This document shows positions 28,291 to 37,310 of a stretch of DNA of 64,000 bases, in pieces. The stretch comes from Actinocrinis sp035653575 (GTDB lineage Bacteria; Actinomycetota; Actinomycetes; Streptomycetales; Catenulisporaceae): assembly GCF_035653575.1 (NCBI RefSeq), contig NZ_DASRBQ010000009.1, positions 8,511 through 72,510 of the forward strand. Reading direction: 5' to 3'. Position 1 is the stretch's first letter. Every line of letters starts with the position of its first letter. The notes beneath the pieces are model-generated. The model was not told the origin of the DNA and did not search any database. It was given only the letters and a program-made list of their open reading frames with translations. Made by a program: the position numbers and the translations under genes.

Positions 28291-28389
28291 GCTTACCGGC
28301 CACGGCTACCGGCCGTGGACAGAAGAAGCAGTGCCGAGCAGTAACCGGCAGCACTGACGGGACCAGGAACGAGAAAGCAGAGGACCACC

Positions 28390-30114
28390 GTGCAATCCAC
28401 TCCGCTGGGCGCGCAGTACCGGCTGACCGCCCTGCAGCAACTGGCTGAGGAAGAGTATGACGTGCTGGTGGTCGGCGGCGGGATCGTCGGCGCCGGAACC
28501 GCGCTCGACGCGGTGTCCCGCGGGCTGTCCGTGGCCCTGGTCGAGGCCCGCGACTGGGCGGCCGGTACCTCCAGCCGTTCCAGCAAGCTGATCCACGGCG
28601 GCCTTCGCTACCTGGAGCAGCGGGACTTCGGGCTGGTACGCGAAGCGCTGAAGGAACGCAGCGTTCTGCTGAACCGGATCGCCCCGCATCTGGTGCGCCC
28701 GGTTCCCTTCCTGCTGCCGCTGCGCCACCGGCTGTGGGAGCGTGCTTATATCGGAGCCGGCGTGCTGCTCTACGACACGATGGGCACCGCCGGAGGCACC
28801 CGCGCCCTGCCCAGGCACCGGCATCTGACCAAGACCGCCGCGCTGCGCCGGGCACCCGGCCTGCGCAAGGACGGGCTCGTCGGCGCGATCCAGTACTACG
28901 ACGCACAGGTCGACGACGCCCGGTACGTGATGATGCTGGCGCGCACCGCCGCCCAGTACGGCGCCACCGTCGCGACCCGCACGCGCGTGACCGGCTTCGT
29001 GAAGCAGGGCGAGCGGATCACCGGCGCCGTCGTGCGCGATCTGGAGAGCGGCCGGGAATTCAACGTCCGCGCGAAGCGGGTCATCAGCGCCACCGGCGTG
29101 TGGACCGATGACGTACACGAACTCGCCCAAGCCCGCGGCAACGTGTCCGTGCGCGCCGCCAAGGGCGTGCACCTGGTCGTGCCTCGCGATCGGATCAACC
29201 TCGACACCGGCCTGATCGCGCGCACCGAGAAGAGCGTGCTGTTCGTCATTCCGTGGGGTCGGCATTGGCTGATCGGCACCACTGACACCGACTGGAACCT
29301 CGACCGCAATCACCCGGCGGCCAGCAAGGCGGATATCGACTATCTGCTCGACCACGTGAACGCCGTGCTCGCCACGCCGATCGGCCGTGACGATATCGAG
29401 GGCGTATACGTGGGTCTGCGGCCCCTGCTTTCCGCCGGGGAGGGGCAGGAAACCGCGCAGCTCTCCCGAGAGCACGTGGTCGATTCCCCGGCCCCGGGTC
29501 TGGTCATCGTGACCGGCGGCAAATACACCACGTACCGGGTCATGGCCAAGGACGCGGTTGACGCCGCCGTCGCGGACTTCGAGCAATCAGTGCCCGCATC
29601 CGTGACGGACAAGGTTCAGATCCTCGGCGCCGAAGGATTCGCGGCCCTGTGGAACGAGCGCCGCCGTATCGCACAACGCGCCGGATTGCACCCATCGCGA
29701 GTAGAACACTTGCTGAACCGGTATGGATCGTGCGTGTACGAACTGCTCGAACTCATTTCGGCGGACGCGAGTCTGGCAAAGCCGATCGAGGGCGCCGACG
29801 ACTATCTCCGGGTGGAGGCGGTGTACGCCGCTTCGCACGAAGGCGCGCTGCATCTCGATGATGTGCTCACTCGCAGAACCCGGATTTCCATCGAGGAGCG
29901 GGACCGGGGCGTGGCGGCCGCGCCGGAGGTGGCCGCGTTGATCGCGCCGATTCTCGGCTGGGACGCGGAAACCGAGCGCGCGGAGGTGGCACGGTACCTC
30001 GGCCGGGTGAGCGCGGAACGCGCCTCTCAGGAACGCGCCGACGACTCCGCCGCCGACGAAGCCCGCCGCGCGGCCCCCGACTTGGAGGACGCTGGTACTC
30101 CCAAGTTGGCATGA
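28390..30114 (+). CDS. glpD: FAD-dependent glycerol-3-phosphate dehydrogenase
   Basis: 574 residues from a GTG at 28390 with AGAGGA upstream. The FAD-binding Rossmann motif VLVVGGGIVGAGTALDA (about 20-37) is followed by ARDWAAGTSSRSSKLIHGGLRYLEQ, the family hallmark; a middle segment GRHWLIGTTDTDW and VTGGKYTTYRVMAKDAVDAA also fit, and a C-terminal helical domain closes the protein. It oxidises glycerol 3-phosphate to dihydroxyacetone phosphate at the inner face of the membrane, feeding electrons to quinone. Third step of the local glycerol pathway. Separated from glpK by 154 bases containing a strong hairpin, so an own promoter is possible. An intrinsic terminator follows at 30121. Confidence 0.96.
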   Translation: MQSTPLGAQYRLTALQQLAEEEYDVLVVGGGIVGAGTALDAVSRGLSVALVEARDWAAGTSSRSSKLIHGGLRYLEQRDFGLVREALKERSVLLNRIAPHLVRPVPFLLPLRHRLWERAYIGAGVLLYDTMGTAGGTRALPRHRHLTKTAALRRAPGLRKDGLVGAIQYYDAQVDDARYVMMLARTAAQYGATVATRTRVTGFVKQGERITGAVVRDLESGREFNVRAKRVISATGVWTDDVHELAQARGNVSVRAAKGVHLVVPRDRINLDTGLIARTEKSVLFVIPWGRHWLIGTTDTDWNLDRNHPAASKADIDYLLDHVNAVLATPIGRDDIEGVYVGLRPLLSAGEGQETAQLSREHVVDSPAPGLVIVTGGKYTTYRVMAKDAVDAAVADFEQSVPASVTDKVQILGAEGFAALWNERRRIAQRAGLHPSRVEHLLNRYGSCVYELLELISADASLAKPIEGADDYLRVEAVYAASHEGALHLDDVLTRRTRISIEERDRGVAAAPEVAALIAPILGWDAETERAEVARYLGRVSAERASQERADDSAADEARRAAPDLEDAGTPKLA

Positions 30115-30120
30115 TCTGTC

Positions 30121-30151
30121 GGATTCGAGGATCTCGAATCCACCAGTTTTT
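30121..30151 (+). terminator. Intrinsic terminator after glpD
   Basis: Nine-base perfect arms (30121-30129, 30133-30141) around GAT, then T-run at 30147-30151. One of few classical terminators in the window. Confidence 0.85.
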
Positions 30152-30330
30152 GTGAGAACTTGGCTACAGCTCTTCCCGAGCGTGCCTCACGTTTCCATAG
30201 AATGCACGAATTCACCGCTTCGGCGCCGCGGTGGCCCAGCCGATTTTGCCCACTCGGCCGCGCGGCGCCGACCGGTGAAGTGATCGTGCCACGTTCGGAG
30301 ACGTGGTGAGCACTGGGTGGGAGCGGCGCG

Positions 30331-32223
30331 TTGTCGGAAACTGATGCACAATGGCGGTTCCTCGCGGAACGCTACGAATTGCTCGGGCAGTTGGGCGCCG
30401 GTGCGGTCGGCGCGGTGTGGCTGGTACGCGACCGGGAAGGCGGCGCCGAATACGCGATCAAGATCCTCAAGCCTGAGCTGACGGCTTTCGCGGACGGGAT
30501 CACCGCGCTGCGTTCGGTGCTGGACTCGGTGCGCGGCCTCGGCCATCCGAACATCGTGGCCGTGGACGACGTGTTCGCGCACGAGAACCGGGTGGCGCTG
30601 GTGATGCGGCCGGTGCCCGGCGAGGACCTGCGGGTCCTGCTGGCCCGGCTGGGCACGCTGGCGCCCGCGCACGCGGCGCTACTGGTGGCGCAGCTGTGCG
30701 ACGCGCTGGCCGCCGCGCACGCCGCCGAGGTCGCGCACGGCGGGATCAAGCCGGGCAACGTGCTGCTCGAACCGCTGCACGACGAGGCGGGTTCGCTGCG
30801 GGTGGGCCTGACCGACTTCGGAGTGGCGCAGCTGGCCGCCTCCGCCGGGGTCACGGCGCTTGAGGACGCGATCGGCGAGTCGTTCTACGCGGCCATGCCC
30901 ATCGAATACCAGGCCCCTGAGATCGGCGTCGGCTGCATCAGCAGTCCCGCCGCGGACGTGTACGCGGTCGGCGTGCTGCTGTACGAGGCGCTGACCGGCC
31001 GGCCACCGTTCACCGGCAGCCCCGACGAGGTGCGGCGGTCGCACGCCGACGTTCCGCCCCCGCGCATCCCCGGCCTGCTGGACGCGATGTGGCTGTTGAT
31101 CGCGGCCTGCCTGGACAAGCACCCGCAGCACCGGCCGACCGCGGACGATCTGGCCAGCCTGCTGCGCGAGATCGCGCCCGCGATCGAGGCCACCCCGCCG
31201 TGGGCGGTGCGCGACGAGGCCGTGGCTCCGCCGCTGCTGACTGCGCCCTCTGAGCGCACACAGGAGTTCGGCTCGGGTCCGTCCACGGAGCTGGTGCTCG
31301 CGTCGCAGTCCGCGCTTCCGCCGAGCACCACGCTCGTCACGGTCCCCGGAGCGAACGGCGCGGAGCCGTTCCCCGGCGCGGTTGGCTCATCCCGGGTGTT
31401 CACCACGCCGCGGCGCGCGGAATTGGCCGCCGTCGTGGTCGTCATCGTGCTCGCCTTCGCGGCGACCTGGCTGTTCTCCTCGATCGGGTCCGCCCCGCCG
31501 GTGAACGGAACCTTCGTCGCGGTTCCCACCCAACAGCCGTCGAGCACGCTCGCCGCGCTCAGCGACGGCGGTCCGTTCGGCACGGGTTCGCCCTCCGGTA
31601 CCGCGTCCGCGACGGCCTCCGTCTCGGCGAGCGCGACCGTCTCGGCGAGCGCCGGTGCGTCACCGTCGGGCGCGGCCGCCTCGCCCACGTCCGGCGCGCA
31701 GCCGGGCCCGTCCCGCAGCGCTGGTCCGCCGCTGCCGAGCCCCTCGCCGAGCCAGGTCGGCGGCGGGGGAGGAGGCGGAGGTGGCGGCGGTGGTGGTGGC
31801 GGCATCACGAACGGCTGGGTCGACGTCGTCAACGTCACGAGCGGGCTGCTGCTCGACAGCGGCGGCAATGTTCCGGCCTGGTCTCGCCTGAAGCAGTGGG
31901 ATTACAGCCCGAGCGGGAACGTGCAGTGGGAGTTCGTCGCCGTCAGCGGTGGCTACTACCGCATCGTGAACCGGACGAACGGCATGGTGGTCGACAGCGG
32001 AGGAAACAGCTCCGACGGCGCCACCGCGACGCAGTCGCCGTGGAGCGGCAGCGACGACCAGCTGTGGTACCTCAACAGCGTCGGCAACGGCCGCTACCAG
32101 ATCATCAACCGCGCCACCGGCACCGCGCTCGACGGCGGCGGCAGCACGCAGGCGGGTTCGAGCACCATACTGTGGCACCCGAACCGCAGCACGAACAACG
32201 AGTGGACGATCAACGGAGCCTGA
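30331..32223 (+). CDS. Membrane Ser/Thr kinase-like protein (probable pseudokinase) with ricin-type lectin domain
   Basis: 630 residues from a TTG start. Kinase-like domain about 15-285: glycine loop GQLGAGAVGAVW, Lys44 in YAIKILK, DFG at 162-164, late GVLLYEALTGRPPF. The catalytic loop is HGGIKPGN (136-143), so the catalytic Asp of HRD is Gly138, and no clear alpha-C Glu is seen; phosphotransfer is doubtful. After a long linker a membrane helix (about 365-383) is followed by a Ser/Pro/Ala stalk, a run of more than ten Gly, and a C-terminal ricin-B-type beta-trefoil (about 492-630) with repeated QW-like endings NVQWEF, DQLWYL and NNEWTI. The lectin part should face outside and may bind cell-wall or plant polysaccharide. 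Upstream gene is glpD, ended by a terminator. Confidence 0.87.
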   Translation: MSETDAQWRFLAERYELLGQLGAGAVGAVWLVRDREGGAEYAIKILKPELTAFADGITALRSVLDSVRGLGHPNIVAVDDVFAHENRVALVMRPVPGEDLRVLLARLGTLAPAHAALLVAQLCDALAAAHAAEVAHGGIKPGNVLLEPLHDEAGSLRVGLTDFGVAQLAASAGVTALEDAIGESFYAAMPIEYQAPEIGVGCISSPAADVYAVGVLLYEALTGRPPFTGSPDEVRRSHADVPPPRIPGLLDAMWLLIAACLDKHPQHRPTADDLASLLREIAPAIEATPPWAVRDEAVAPPLLTAPSERTQEFGSGPSTELVLASQSALPPSTTLVTVPGANGAEPFPGAVGSSRVFTTPRRAELAAVVVVIVLAFAATWLFSSIGSAPPVNGTFVAVPTQQPSSTLAALSDGGPFGTGSPSGTASATASVSASATVSASAGASPSGAAASPTSGAQPGPSRSAGPPLPSPSPSQVGGGGGGGGGGGGGGGITNGWVDVVNVTSGLLLDSGGNVPAWSRLKQWDYSPSGNVQWEFVAVSGGYYRIVNRTNGMVVDSGGNSSDGATATQSPWSGSDDQLWYLNSVGNGRYQIINRATGTALDGGGSTQAGSSTILWHPNRSTNNEWTINGA

Positions 32224-32284
32224 TTCGCGACGCCGGCGCGGGTAAGCCGGAAGCAGGCACGAATAGGCAGCAAGGCAGGAAAAA

Positions 32285-32317
32285 GGCCGATCCGGCGGGG
32301 TCGGAGCCGGATCGGCC
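32285..32317. terminator. First of two bidirectional hairpins
   Basis: Twelve-base perfect arms (32285-32296, 32306-32317) preceded by an A-run, which gives a T-run for leftward transcripts (YceI gene); rightward it follows the kinase gene. Confidence 0.75.
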
Positions 32318-32325
32318 GCTTGCAC

Positions 32326-32355
32326 GCCTCCCGAAGCGTCACCTCTTCGGGAGGC
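32326..32355. terminator. Second bidirectional hairpin
   Basis: Eleven-base perfect arms (32326-32336, 32345-32355) around an eight-base loop between the convergent kinase and YceI genes. Confidence 0.65.
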
Positions 32356-32370
32356 TGTAAGCCGTGGGGC

Positions 32371-32928
32371 TCAGCCCTCGGCCTTGTCCAGGACCGCCTC
32401 GATCTCCAGCGCGATGGTGACCTTGTCGCTGACCACCAGGCCGCCGGTCTCCAGGGTCGCGTGGAAGTTGACGTTGAAGTCCTTGCGGTCGATCTCGGCC
32501 TTCGCGGAGAAGCCGGCGCGGTAGCCGCCGTACGCGTCCGGGCCGAAGCCGTTGAGCTCGAGCTTGAGCGGGACCTGCTTGGTCACGCCCTTGAGGGTCA
32601 GCTCGCCGTCGACGATCCAGTCGCTGCCGTCGGCGCGCACGCCGGTGGACTGGTAGGTCATCGTCGGGTAGGTCTCGACCTCGAAGAAGTCGGCGGAGCG
32701 GATGTGCGCGTCGCGCTGCTCCTGGTTGGTGTCGATCGAGTCGAGGTAGATGGTGGCGGTCACCGAGCTCTGCTCCGGGTTCTCGCCGGTCACCAGCGTG
32801 CCCTCGAACTTGCGGAAGAAACCGCGTACCTTGCTGACCACCATGTGCCGCACGGTGAAAGACACGTCAGAGTGCACCGGGTCGATGGTCCAGGTGCCTG
32901 CCTTGTAGCCGGGGATCTGCGTGGTCAC
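32371..32928 (-). CDS. YceI-family lipocalin-like protein
   Basis: 185 residues. The GTG at 32928 preceded by CGGAGG is preferred over an in-frame ATG 11 codons earlier. Family marks: GTWTIDPVHSDVSFTVRHM at the N terminus, SKVRGFFRKFEG, SIDTNQEQRDAHIRSADFF, and DGELTLKGVTKQVPLKLE. No signal peptide is present, so unlike Gram-negative YceI it should act in the cytoplasm. The fold binds isoprenoid-type lipids in known cases; the ligand here is unknown. The promoter (TTGAAA-N17-TAGGGT on the minus strand) contains a palindrome between its boxes, suggesting repression, possibly by a MarR-type factor encoded elsewhere. Confidence 0.92.
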   Translation of the reverse strand: MTTQIPGYKAGTWTIDPVHSDVSFTVRHMVVSKVRGFFRKFEGTLVTGENPEQSSVTATIYLDSIDTNQEQRDAHIRSADFFEVETYPTMTYQSTGVRADGSDWIVDGELTLKGVTKQVPLKLELNGFGPDAYGGYRAGFSAKAEIDRKDFNVNFHATLETGGLVVSDKVTIALEIEAVLDKAEG

Positions 32929-32977
32929 AGCTGCTCGCCTCCGAGTAAGTTCAACTTTCAACTTTCCGTCTGAGCCG

Positions 32978-33006
32978 ACCCTACGCCAAACTTATCAAAG
33001 TTTCAA
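32978..33006 (-). promoter_or_regulatory. YceI promoter with embedded palindrome
   Basis: On the minus strand TTGAAA (33006-33001), 17-bp spacer, TAGGGT (32983-32978). The spacer region carries AAACTT-N4-AAGTTT (32988-33003), a perfect palindrome overlapping the -35 box. Two further AAGTTGA copies lie in the leader (about 32948-32965). Confidence 0.6.
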
Positions 33007-33100
33007 CCATCTGGCCGCAAGATGACCCGGACGAGCTATCCGCGGCGCCTGCCGCGGCCCTAACCGGCGCCACTTTCCCACCGGGGCTAGAACCGGTCGG

Positions 33101-34405
33101 TCAGGCGGTCGGGAACAGCGCGTCGATGTACGCGTTGCGGAACTTGCCGCCCGGATCGAACTCGTCCATCAACCGCCGGAAGTCCGGCGCGCGCTCGTAG
33201 CTGTCCACGACCTTCGCGGGCTCCACGGTGAAGACCTTCCCCCAGTGCGGCCGCGCGCCGAGCGGGAGCAGCAGGTCCTCGATGGCGCCGACCACCGGGG
33301 TGACCGCCGCCGCGTCCTTGACCCAGGTGAAGTGGAACGCGACGCTGTCACGGCCATACGAGGGGCTCAGCCATAGGTCATCGCCGGCCACCGTGCGGAT
33401 CTCGGAGATCTGGAGCACCGGGGCGATCCGCTCGCCGAGCGTGAGCAGCGCGCCGATCGCCTGCGGGGCGTGCTCGCGCGGCAGCAGGAACTCGGACTGC
33501 AACTCCTCGCCGGCGCTCGGGGTGAACTCGGACCTGAAGTGCGGCAGCCGCTCGTGCCAAGGCCCTGGCACGCCGCCCTGCTGCGTGCAGAACCCGGCCG
33601 GCATCTGCGGGATCGGGTGCTGCTGCGTCGTGGCCAGGCGCGCGCCGAGCCATTCCGGCGCGACGGCCCAGTTGTCGTCGTCACCGTCCTGGCCGTCGAC
33701 GGCGGCCGCCCCGGCCCGCAACCGCCGCTTCAGCCAGACCGCGCCCTCGCCCTCGGCCCACTTCGTGAACACGCTGACACTGTATGCGGCCCCTGACGCG
33801 GCGGCGAAGTCCGCGGCGAGCCGGTCGAGCCCCAGGCCGAGGTAGACGTACTGCGCCACGTCGAACGCGGGCTCCAGGTCCAGAGTCATCCTGGTTACGA
33901 CGCCGAGCGCGCCAAGGCTGACCACCGCGCCGGGGAAGCGCTCCGGATCGTCCCTGCGGCTCAGTTCCGCGAGATCGCCGTCCGCCGTGACGAACCGCAG
34001 TGCGCTGACCGCTGTCGCCAGCCCGCCGTTACGGTCGCCGGAGCCGTGGGTGCCGGTCGCGCAGGCCCCGGCGATCGAAATGTGCGGAAGCGAGGCCAGG
34101 TTCGGCAGCGCGAAACCGGCACGGTGCAGTTGCTCAGCCACCTCGGCGTACCGCAGCCCCGCCGAGACCGAGGCGGTCCCGGCGGCCGTGTCGATCTCGA
34201 CGACGTTCGGCAGGCCGCCGACCGCGATCAGGTCGTCCGGCGTGTCCGCGATGTGGTTGAAGCAGTGCCCTGTCCCGAGCGCGCGCACCTTCCGGCTCGC
34301 CGAGACGATCTTGCGCAGCTCGGCGATCGAGTCCGGGCGGTGCACCCGGGCCGCGGCGAAGGCGATGTTCCCGGCCCAGTTCGTCAGGCTGTTGTCACCC
34401 GGCAT
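33101..34405 (-). CDS. aldO: Alditol oxidase (FAD-dependent)
   Basis: 434 residues. Strong resemblance to Streptomyces alditol oxidase along the whole length: NWAGNIAFAA at the start, ALGTGHCFNHIADT with His47 matching the covalent-FAD histidine, LPHISIAGACATGTHGSGDRNG, VSLGALGVVTRMTLDLEPAF, GVPGPWHERLPHFRSEF, and WGKVFTVEP near the end. The enzyme oxidises xylitol, sorbitol and related polyols with oxygen to the aldose and hydrogen peroxide. No signal peptide, so cytoplasmic. It lies 57 bases downstream of the dehydrogenase/isomerase cluster on the same strand and may belong to the same sugar or polyol pathway. Confidence 0.9.
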   Translation of the reverse strand: MPGDNSLTNWAGNIAFAAARVHRPDSIAELRKIVSASRKVRALGTGHCFNHIADTPDDLIAVGGLPNVVEIDTAAGTASVSAGLRYAEVAEQLHRAGFALPNLASLPHISIAGACATGTHGSGDRNGGLATAVSALRFVTADGDLAELSRRDDPERFPGAVVSLGALGVVTRMTLDLEPAFDVAQYVYLGLGLDRLAADFAAASGAAYSVSVFTKWAEGEGAVWLKRRLRAGAAAVDGQDGDDDNWAVAPEWLGARLATTQQHPIPQMPAGFCTQQGGVPGPWHERLPHFRSEFTPSAGEELQSEFLLPREHAPQAIGALLTLGERIAPVLQISEIRTVAGDDLWLSPSYGRDSVAFHFTWVKDAAAVTPVVGAIEDLLLPLGARPHWGKVFTVEPAKVVDSYERAPDFRRLMDEFDPGGKFRNAYIDALFPTA

Positions 34406-34462
34406 GCGTGTCCGGCTCCTGTTCCGCGCGGCTGTCGAGGTCCGATCGCCCGAAGTCGATCG

Positions 34463-35566
34463 TCAGCTCAGCGTACCGGTGTAAGGGTCCCAGCCCTCCG
34501 GCAGCTCCTGCGGGATCGGCGCGCTGCTCTCCACGTCGCGGAACTCCCCGCTCTCGGCCGAGTCGGCGATCGCGGCCATCGTCTCGAGCACGTGCTGCGC
34601 CAGCTGGCCGGAGGCGCGGTGCGGCTCGCCGGAGCGCAGCGCCCTGGCCATGTCCAGCACGCCGAGGCCGCGCCCCGCGACCGGACCGGAGACCGGCAGC
34701 TCGCGCCAGTCCTCGTCCTTCGGGCCGCGCACCAGCAGCGGGCCCTCGAAGGTGTTCGGATCCGGCACGGAGAGCGTGCCCTCGGTGCCGGTGATCTCGA
34801 TCATCCGGCGGCGCAGCGGTGAGTCGAAGCTGAAGGTCGAGGCCGCCGCGGCGCCGCCGGCCAGGTCGATCAGCGCCGTGACGTAGGTCGGGACCTCGAC
34901 CCGGAACACCGTGCCGGCCCGGGGGCCGGAGCCGATCACCCGCTGCGCCCGCGCCTGCCGGGCCGTCGCCGCGACGCGTGTGGCCGGGCCGAGCAGCGCG
35001 GTGAGCGCGGTCAGGTAGTAGGGGCCGATGTCGTACAGCGGGCCGGCGCCGGTCTGGAACAGGAACTCGGGGTTCGGGTGCCAGGATTCGGGCCCCGAGT
35101 TCTGGATCACGGTAGTCACCGCGACCGGCTGCCCGATGACTCCGGAATGCAGCGCGCGCAGCGAGGACTGAAGCCCGGCGCCGAGGAACGTGTCCGGGGC
35201 GTTGCCGACCCGCAGCCCGGCCGCCTGCGCCTCGGCCAGCAGCTTCTCGCCGCTGGCCGGGTCGAGCGTGAGCGGCTTCTCGCCGTACACGTGCTTCCCG
35301 GCCCGCAGCGCGGCGAGCGCGACCGGCAGGTGCGCGGCCGGGGTGGTCAGGTTGACCACCAGCTCGACCTCGGGGATGGCCAGCACGGCGTCCAGGTCCC
35401 CTGAGGCCGGCACGCCGTACTGCGCGGCGACTGCGGCCGCCCGCTCGACGTCGAGGTCTCCGATGGCCAGGACCCGTACGTCCGGGAAGGAGGTCAGATT
35501 CTTGAGATATTCGCCGCTGATCACTCCGGCGCCGACGATGGCGACGCCGACGGGTCCGCCGGTCAT
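34463..35566 (-). CDS. Gfo/Idh/MocA-family oxidoreductase (A)
   Basis: 367 residues. N-terminal Rossmann domain with VAIVGAGVISGEYLKN and the conserved EKPLT Lys motif (KHVYGEKPLTLDPASG), then a beta-sheet substrate domain. These NAD(P)-dependent enzymes oxidise sugars or inositols, often at C3, or reduce the keto product. The start ATG overlaps the stop of the upstream isomerase gene by four bases, so translation is coupled and the two probably act in one pathway. Second member of this family in the cluster is at 37307-38470. The substrate cannot be read from the sequence. Confidence 0.9.
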   Translation of the reverse strand: MTGGPVGVAIVGAGVISGEYLKNLTSFPDVRVLAIGDLDVERAAAVAAQYGVPASGDLDAVLAIPEVELVVNLTTPAAHLPVALAALRAGKHVYGEKPLTLDPASGEKLLAEAQAAGLRVGNAPDTFLGAGLQSSLRALHSGVIGQPVAVTTVIQNSGPESWHPNPEFLFQTGAGPLYDIGPYYLTALTALLGPATRVAATARQARAQRVIGSGPRAGTVFRVEVPTYVTALIDLAGGAAAASTFSFDSPLRRRMIEITGTEGTLSVPDPNTFEGPLLVRGPKDEDWRELPVSGPVAGRGLGVLDMARALRSGEPHRASGQLAQHVLETMAAIADSAESGEFRDVESSAPIPQELPEGWDPYTGTLS

Positions 35567-36330
35567 GCCGCCCCGCCTTCCGCGCCGCGGGCCGCCAGCT
35601 CGGTCAGGTACGCGTGGCTCGCGGCCAGCGCCTCGAAGATGTCACCCGCGCAGCTGTCCAGCTCCACCACCCGCCAGGCCTCCGGTCGCGCGGCCAGGAT
35701 CTGCGGAACCGGCATCACACCGGCGCCGACCGCCGTGTGCGGCTCGCCCTTGACCAAGGGACCGTCCTTCACGTGCAGCGCGACGACCCGGTCGCCGAGC
35801 CGGCCGAGCAGTTCGGGGACCTGGGCGCCGGCGATCGCCGCCCAGTAGGTGTCGATCTCGAGGACGACCTGCGGGCTCAGCTGTTCGGCGAGCACCTCGA
35901 GGGCGTGCACGCCGTCGATCTTCGGCTCGAACTCCCACCAGTGGTTGTGGTAGCCGAGGGTGAGGCCGTAGCCCTCCGCCTGCTGCGCGAGCCCGTTGAG
36001 CAGGTCGGCAGCGCGGGCGATCCCGTCGCGGGTGGTGAACTCGGCCTCCGGGATGCCGGCGGGCACGATCGCCAGCTGCGTGCCGAGCGTCGCCACCGCC
36101 TCGAAGGTCGGGCCCGGCTCGGGGTCGCGGACCAATCCGCCCGCGTGGGTGCCGGAGACGGTCAGGCCCAGCTCGTCGGCCAGTGCCTTGAAGCCCTTCG
36201 GGTCATCGGCCGGGGCGTACGGCTCGACCGCCTGGTATCCGAGCCCGGCGATGCGGCGCAGCGTGGCGTCGCGGTCCTCGGCCATGTGCTCGCGCACGCT
36301 GTAAAGCTGCACGCTGATGGGTTTCGACAT
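35563..36330 (-). CDS. Sugar phosphate isomerase/epimerase-type TIM barrel (A)
   Basis: 255 residues; the ATG at 36330 preceded by GGGAGGGA is chosen over the ATG four codons earlier. AP-endonuclease-2-type TIM barrel: ISVQLYSVREHMAEDRDATLRRIAGLGYQ at the N terminus, then metal-site segments YHNHWWEFEP, VVLEIDTYWA and HVKDGP, consistent with a divalent-metal enzyme. Members isomerise or epimerise sugars, or open keto-glycosides by beta-elimination. Coupled by a four-base overlap with dehydrogenase A downstream. It is 59 bases after the second isomerase. Confidence 0.9.
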   Translation of the reverse strand: MSKPISVQLYSVREHMAEDRDATLRRIAGLGYQAVEPYAPADDPKGFKALADELGLTVSGTHAGGLVRDPEPGPTFEAVATLGTQLAIVPAGIPEAEFTTRDGIARAADLLNGLAQQAEGYGLTLGYHNHWWEFEPKIDGVHALEVLAEQLSPQVVLEIDTYWAAIAGAQVPELLGRLGDRVVALHVKDGPLVKGEPHTAVGAGVMPVPQILAARPEAWRVVELDSCAGDIFEALAASHAYLTELAARGAEGGAA

Positions 36331-36389
36331 GTTCCCTCCCATACTCCTGTTCCGAACTCGTCGCCTGCGTTCGTCGGCCGGCCTGGCGG

Positions 36390-37310
36390 TCAGCCGACGA
36401 TCAGCGGCCGCAGTGTGCGATGCGCGATCTCAAGCCCCTGCTTCACTCGGGTCTCGTCGCCGCCCCAGACCGGGTCCTCGTGCTCGACCGAGAGCGTCCC
36501 GGTGAATCCGCCCTCGTACAGCGTGTCCACCACCGCCCGCCAGTCCACGTCGCCGAGGCCGGGCACCCGGTAGCGCCACCAGCCGACGTCCCACGGGTTC
36601 TCCCGGCTCAGGCTCTTGCCGAAGAAGCCGTAGCGCGCCCGCGCGCGCTGGTCGATCTGCGCGTCCTTGGCCTGCGCGTGCGGAATGCGATCTACGTAGG
36701 GGCGCAGCGCCTCGATCGGATCGATGCCGAGCCACAGCAGATGAGAGGGGTCGTAGTTGAGGTAGAAGCCGAGGGAGAACATCCACTCCCACAGCTCCGG
36801 CGCGTAGGCGAGGTTCCCGGGATAGCCGTCCGGGTGCCAGCCCTCCATGACGCAGTTCTCGATGATGATCTTGACTCCGCGCTCGCCGGCGTATTCGACC
36901 AGCGGCGGCAGCACCCGCTCGGCCAGCGCGATGTTGTCCTTCACCGACAGGCCCGGGTCGCGGCCGATGAACGTGCCGACGTACGGCACGCCGAGCAGTT
37001 GCGCGGCGTCCACGTTGCGGCGCACGTGATCGGCGATCTGCAGGCGGCGGCGCTCGTGCGGGTGCAGGTTGTTCTCGTAGTAGGCGAGCGCGGAGATCTC
37101 AAGACCGTGCTCGTCGAACAGGGCCCTGATCCGCTCGGCGTCGCCCTTGTCGAAGGACGCGACGTCGATATGGCTCGCCTCGAAGTCCCGCGAACCGGTG
37201 GACGGCCAGGTGGCGACCTCAAGCGCCTCGTAGCCGTGCTCGGCGGCCCAGGCGGCGATCTGCGCGAGCGGCAGCTGCGGCAGGCAGGCGGTGAGAAAGC
37301 CCAGCTTCAT
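36390..37310 (-). CDS. Sugar phosphate isomerase/epimerase-type TIM barrel (B)
   Basis: 306 residues, same superfamily as its neighbour but a different branch. N terminus MKLGFLTACLPQLPLAQIAAW; barrel metal-site segments include IIIENCVMEGWHPDG, YDPSHLLWLGIDP and the closing LSVEHEDPVWGG. Together these suggest a metal-dependent epimerase or isomerase of free or keto sugars. Its ATG overlaps the stop of dehydrogenase B by four bases, so each dehydrogenase in this cluster is translationally coupled to one barrel enzyme. Substrate unknown. Confidence 0.9.
   Translation of the reverse strand: MKLGFLTACLPQLPLAQIAAWAAEHGYEALEVATWPSTGSRDFEASHIDVASFDKGDAERIRALFDEHGLEISALAYYENNLHPHERRRLQIADHVRRNVDAAQLLGVPYVGTFIGRDPGLSVKDNIALAERVLPPLVEYAGERGVKIIIENCVMEGWHPDGYPGNLAYAPELWEWMFSLGFYLNYDPSHLLWLGIDPIEALRPYVDRIPHAQAKDAQIDQRARARYGFFGKSLSRENPWDVGWWRYRVPGLGDVDWRAVVDTLYEGGFTGTLSVEHEDPVWGGDETRVKQGLEIAHRTLRPLIVG

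Noticed and set aside
31756..31803. G-rich run that might be a regulatory quadruplex
   Set aside because: It encodes a plain poly-Gly linker in the pseudokinase gene, which explains it fully.
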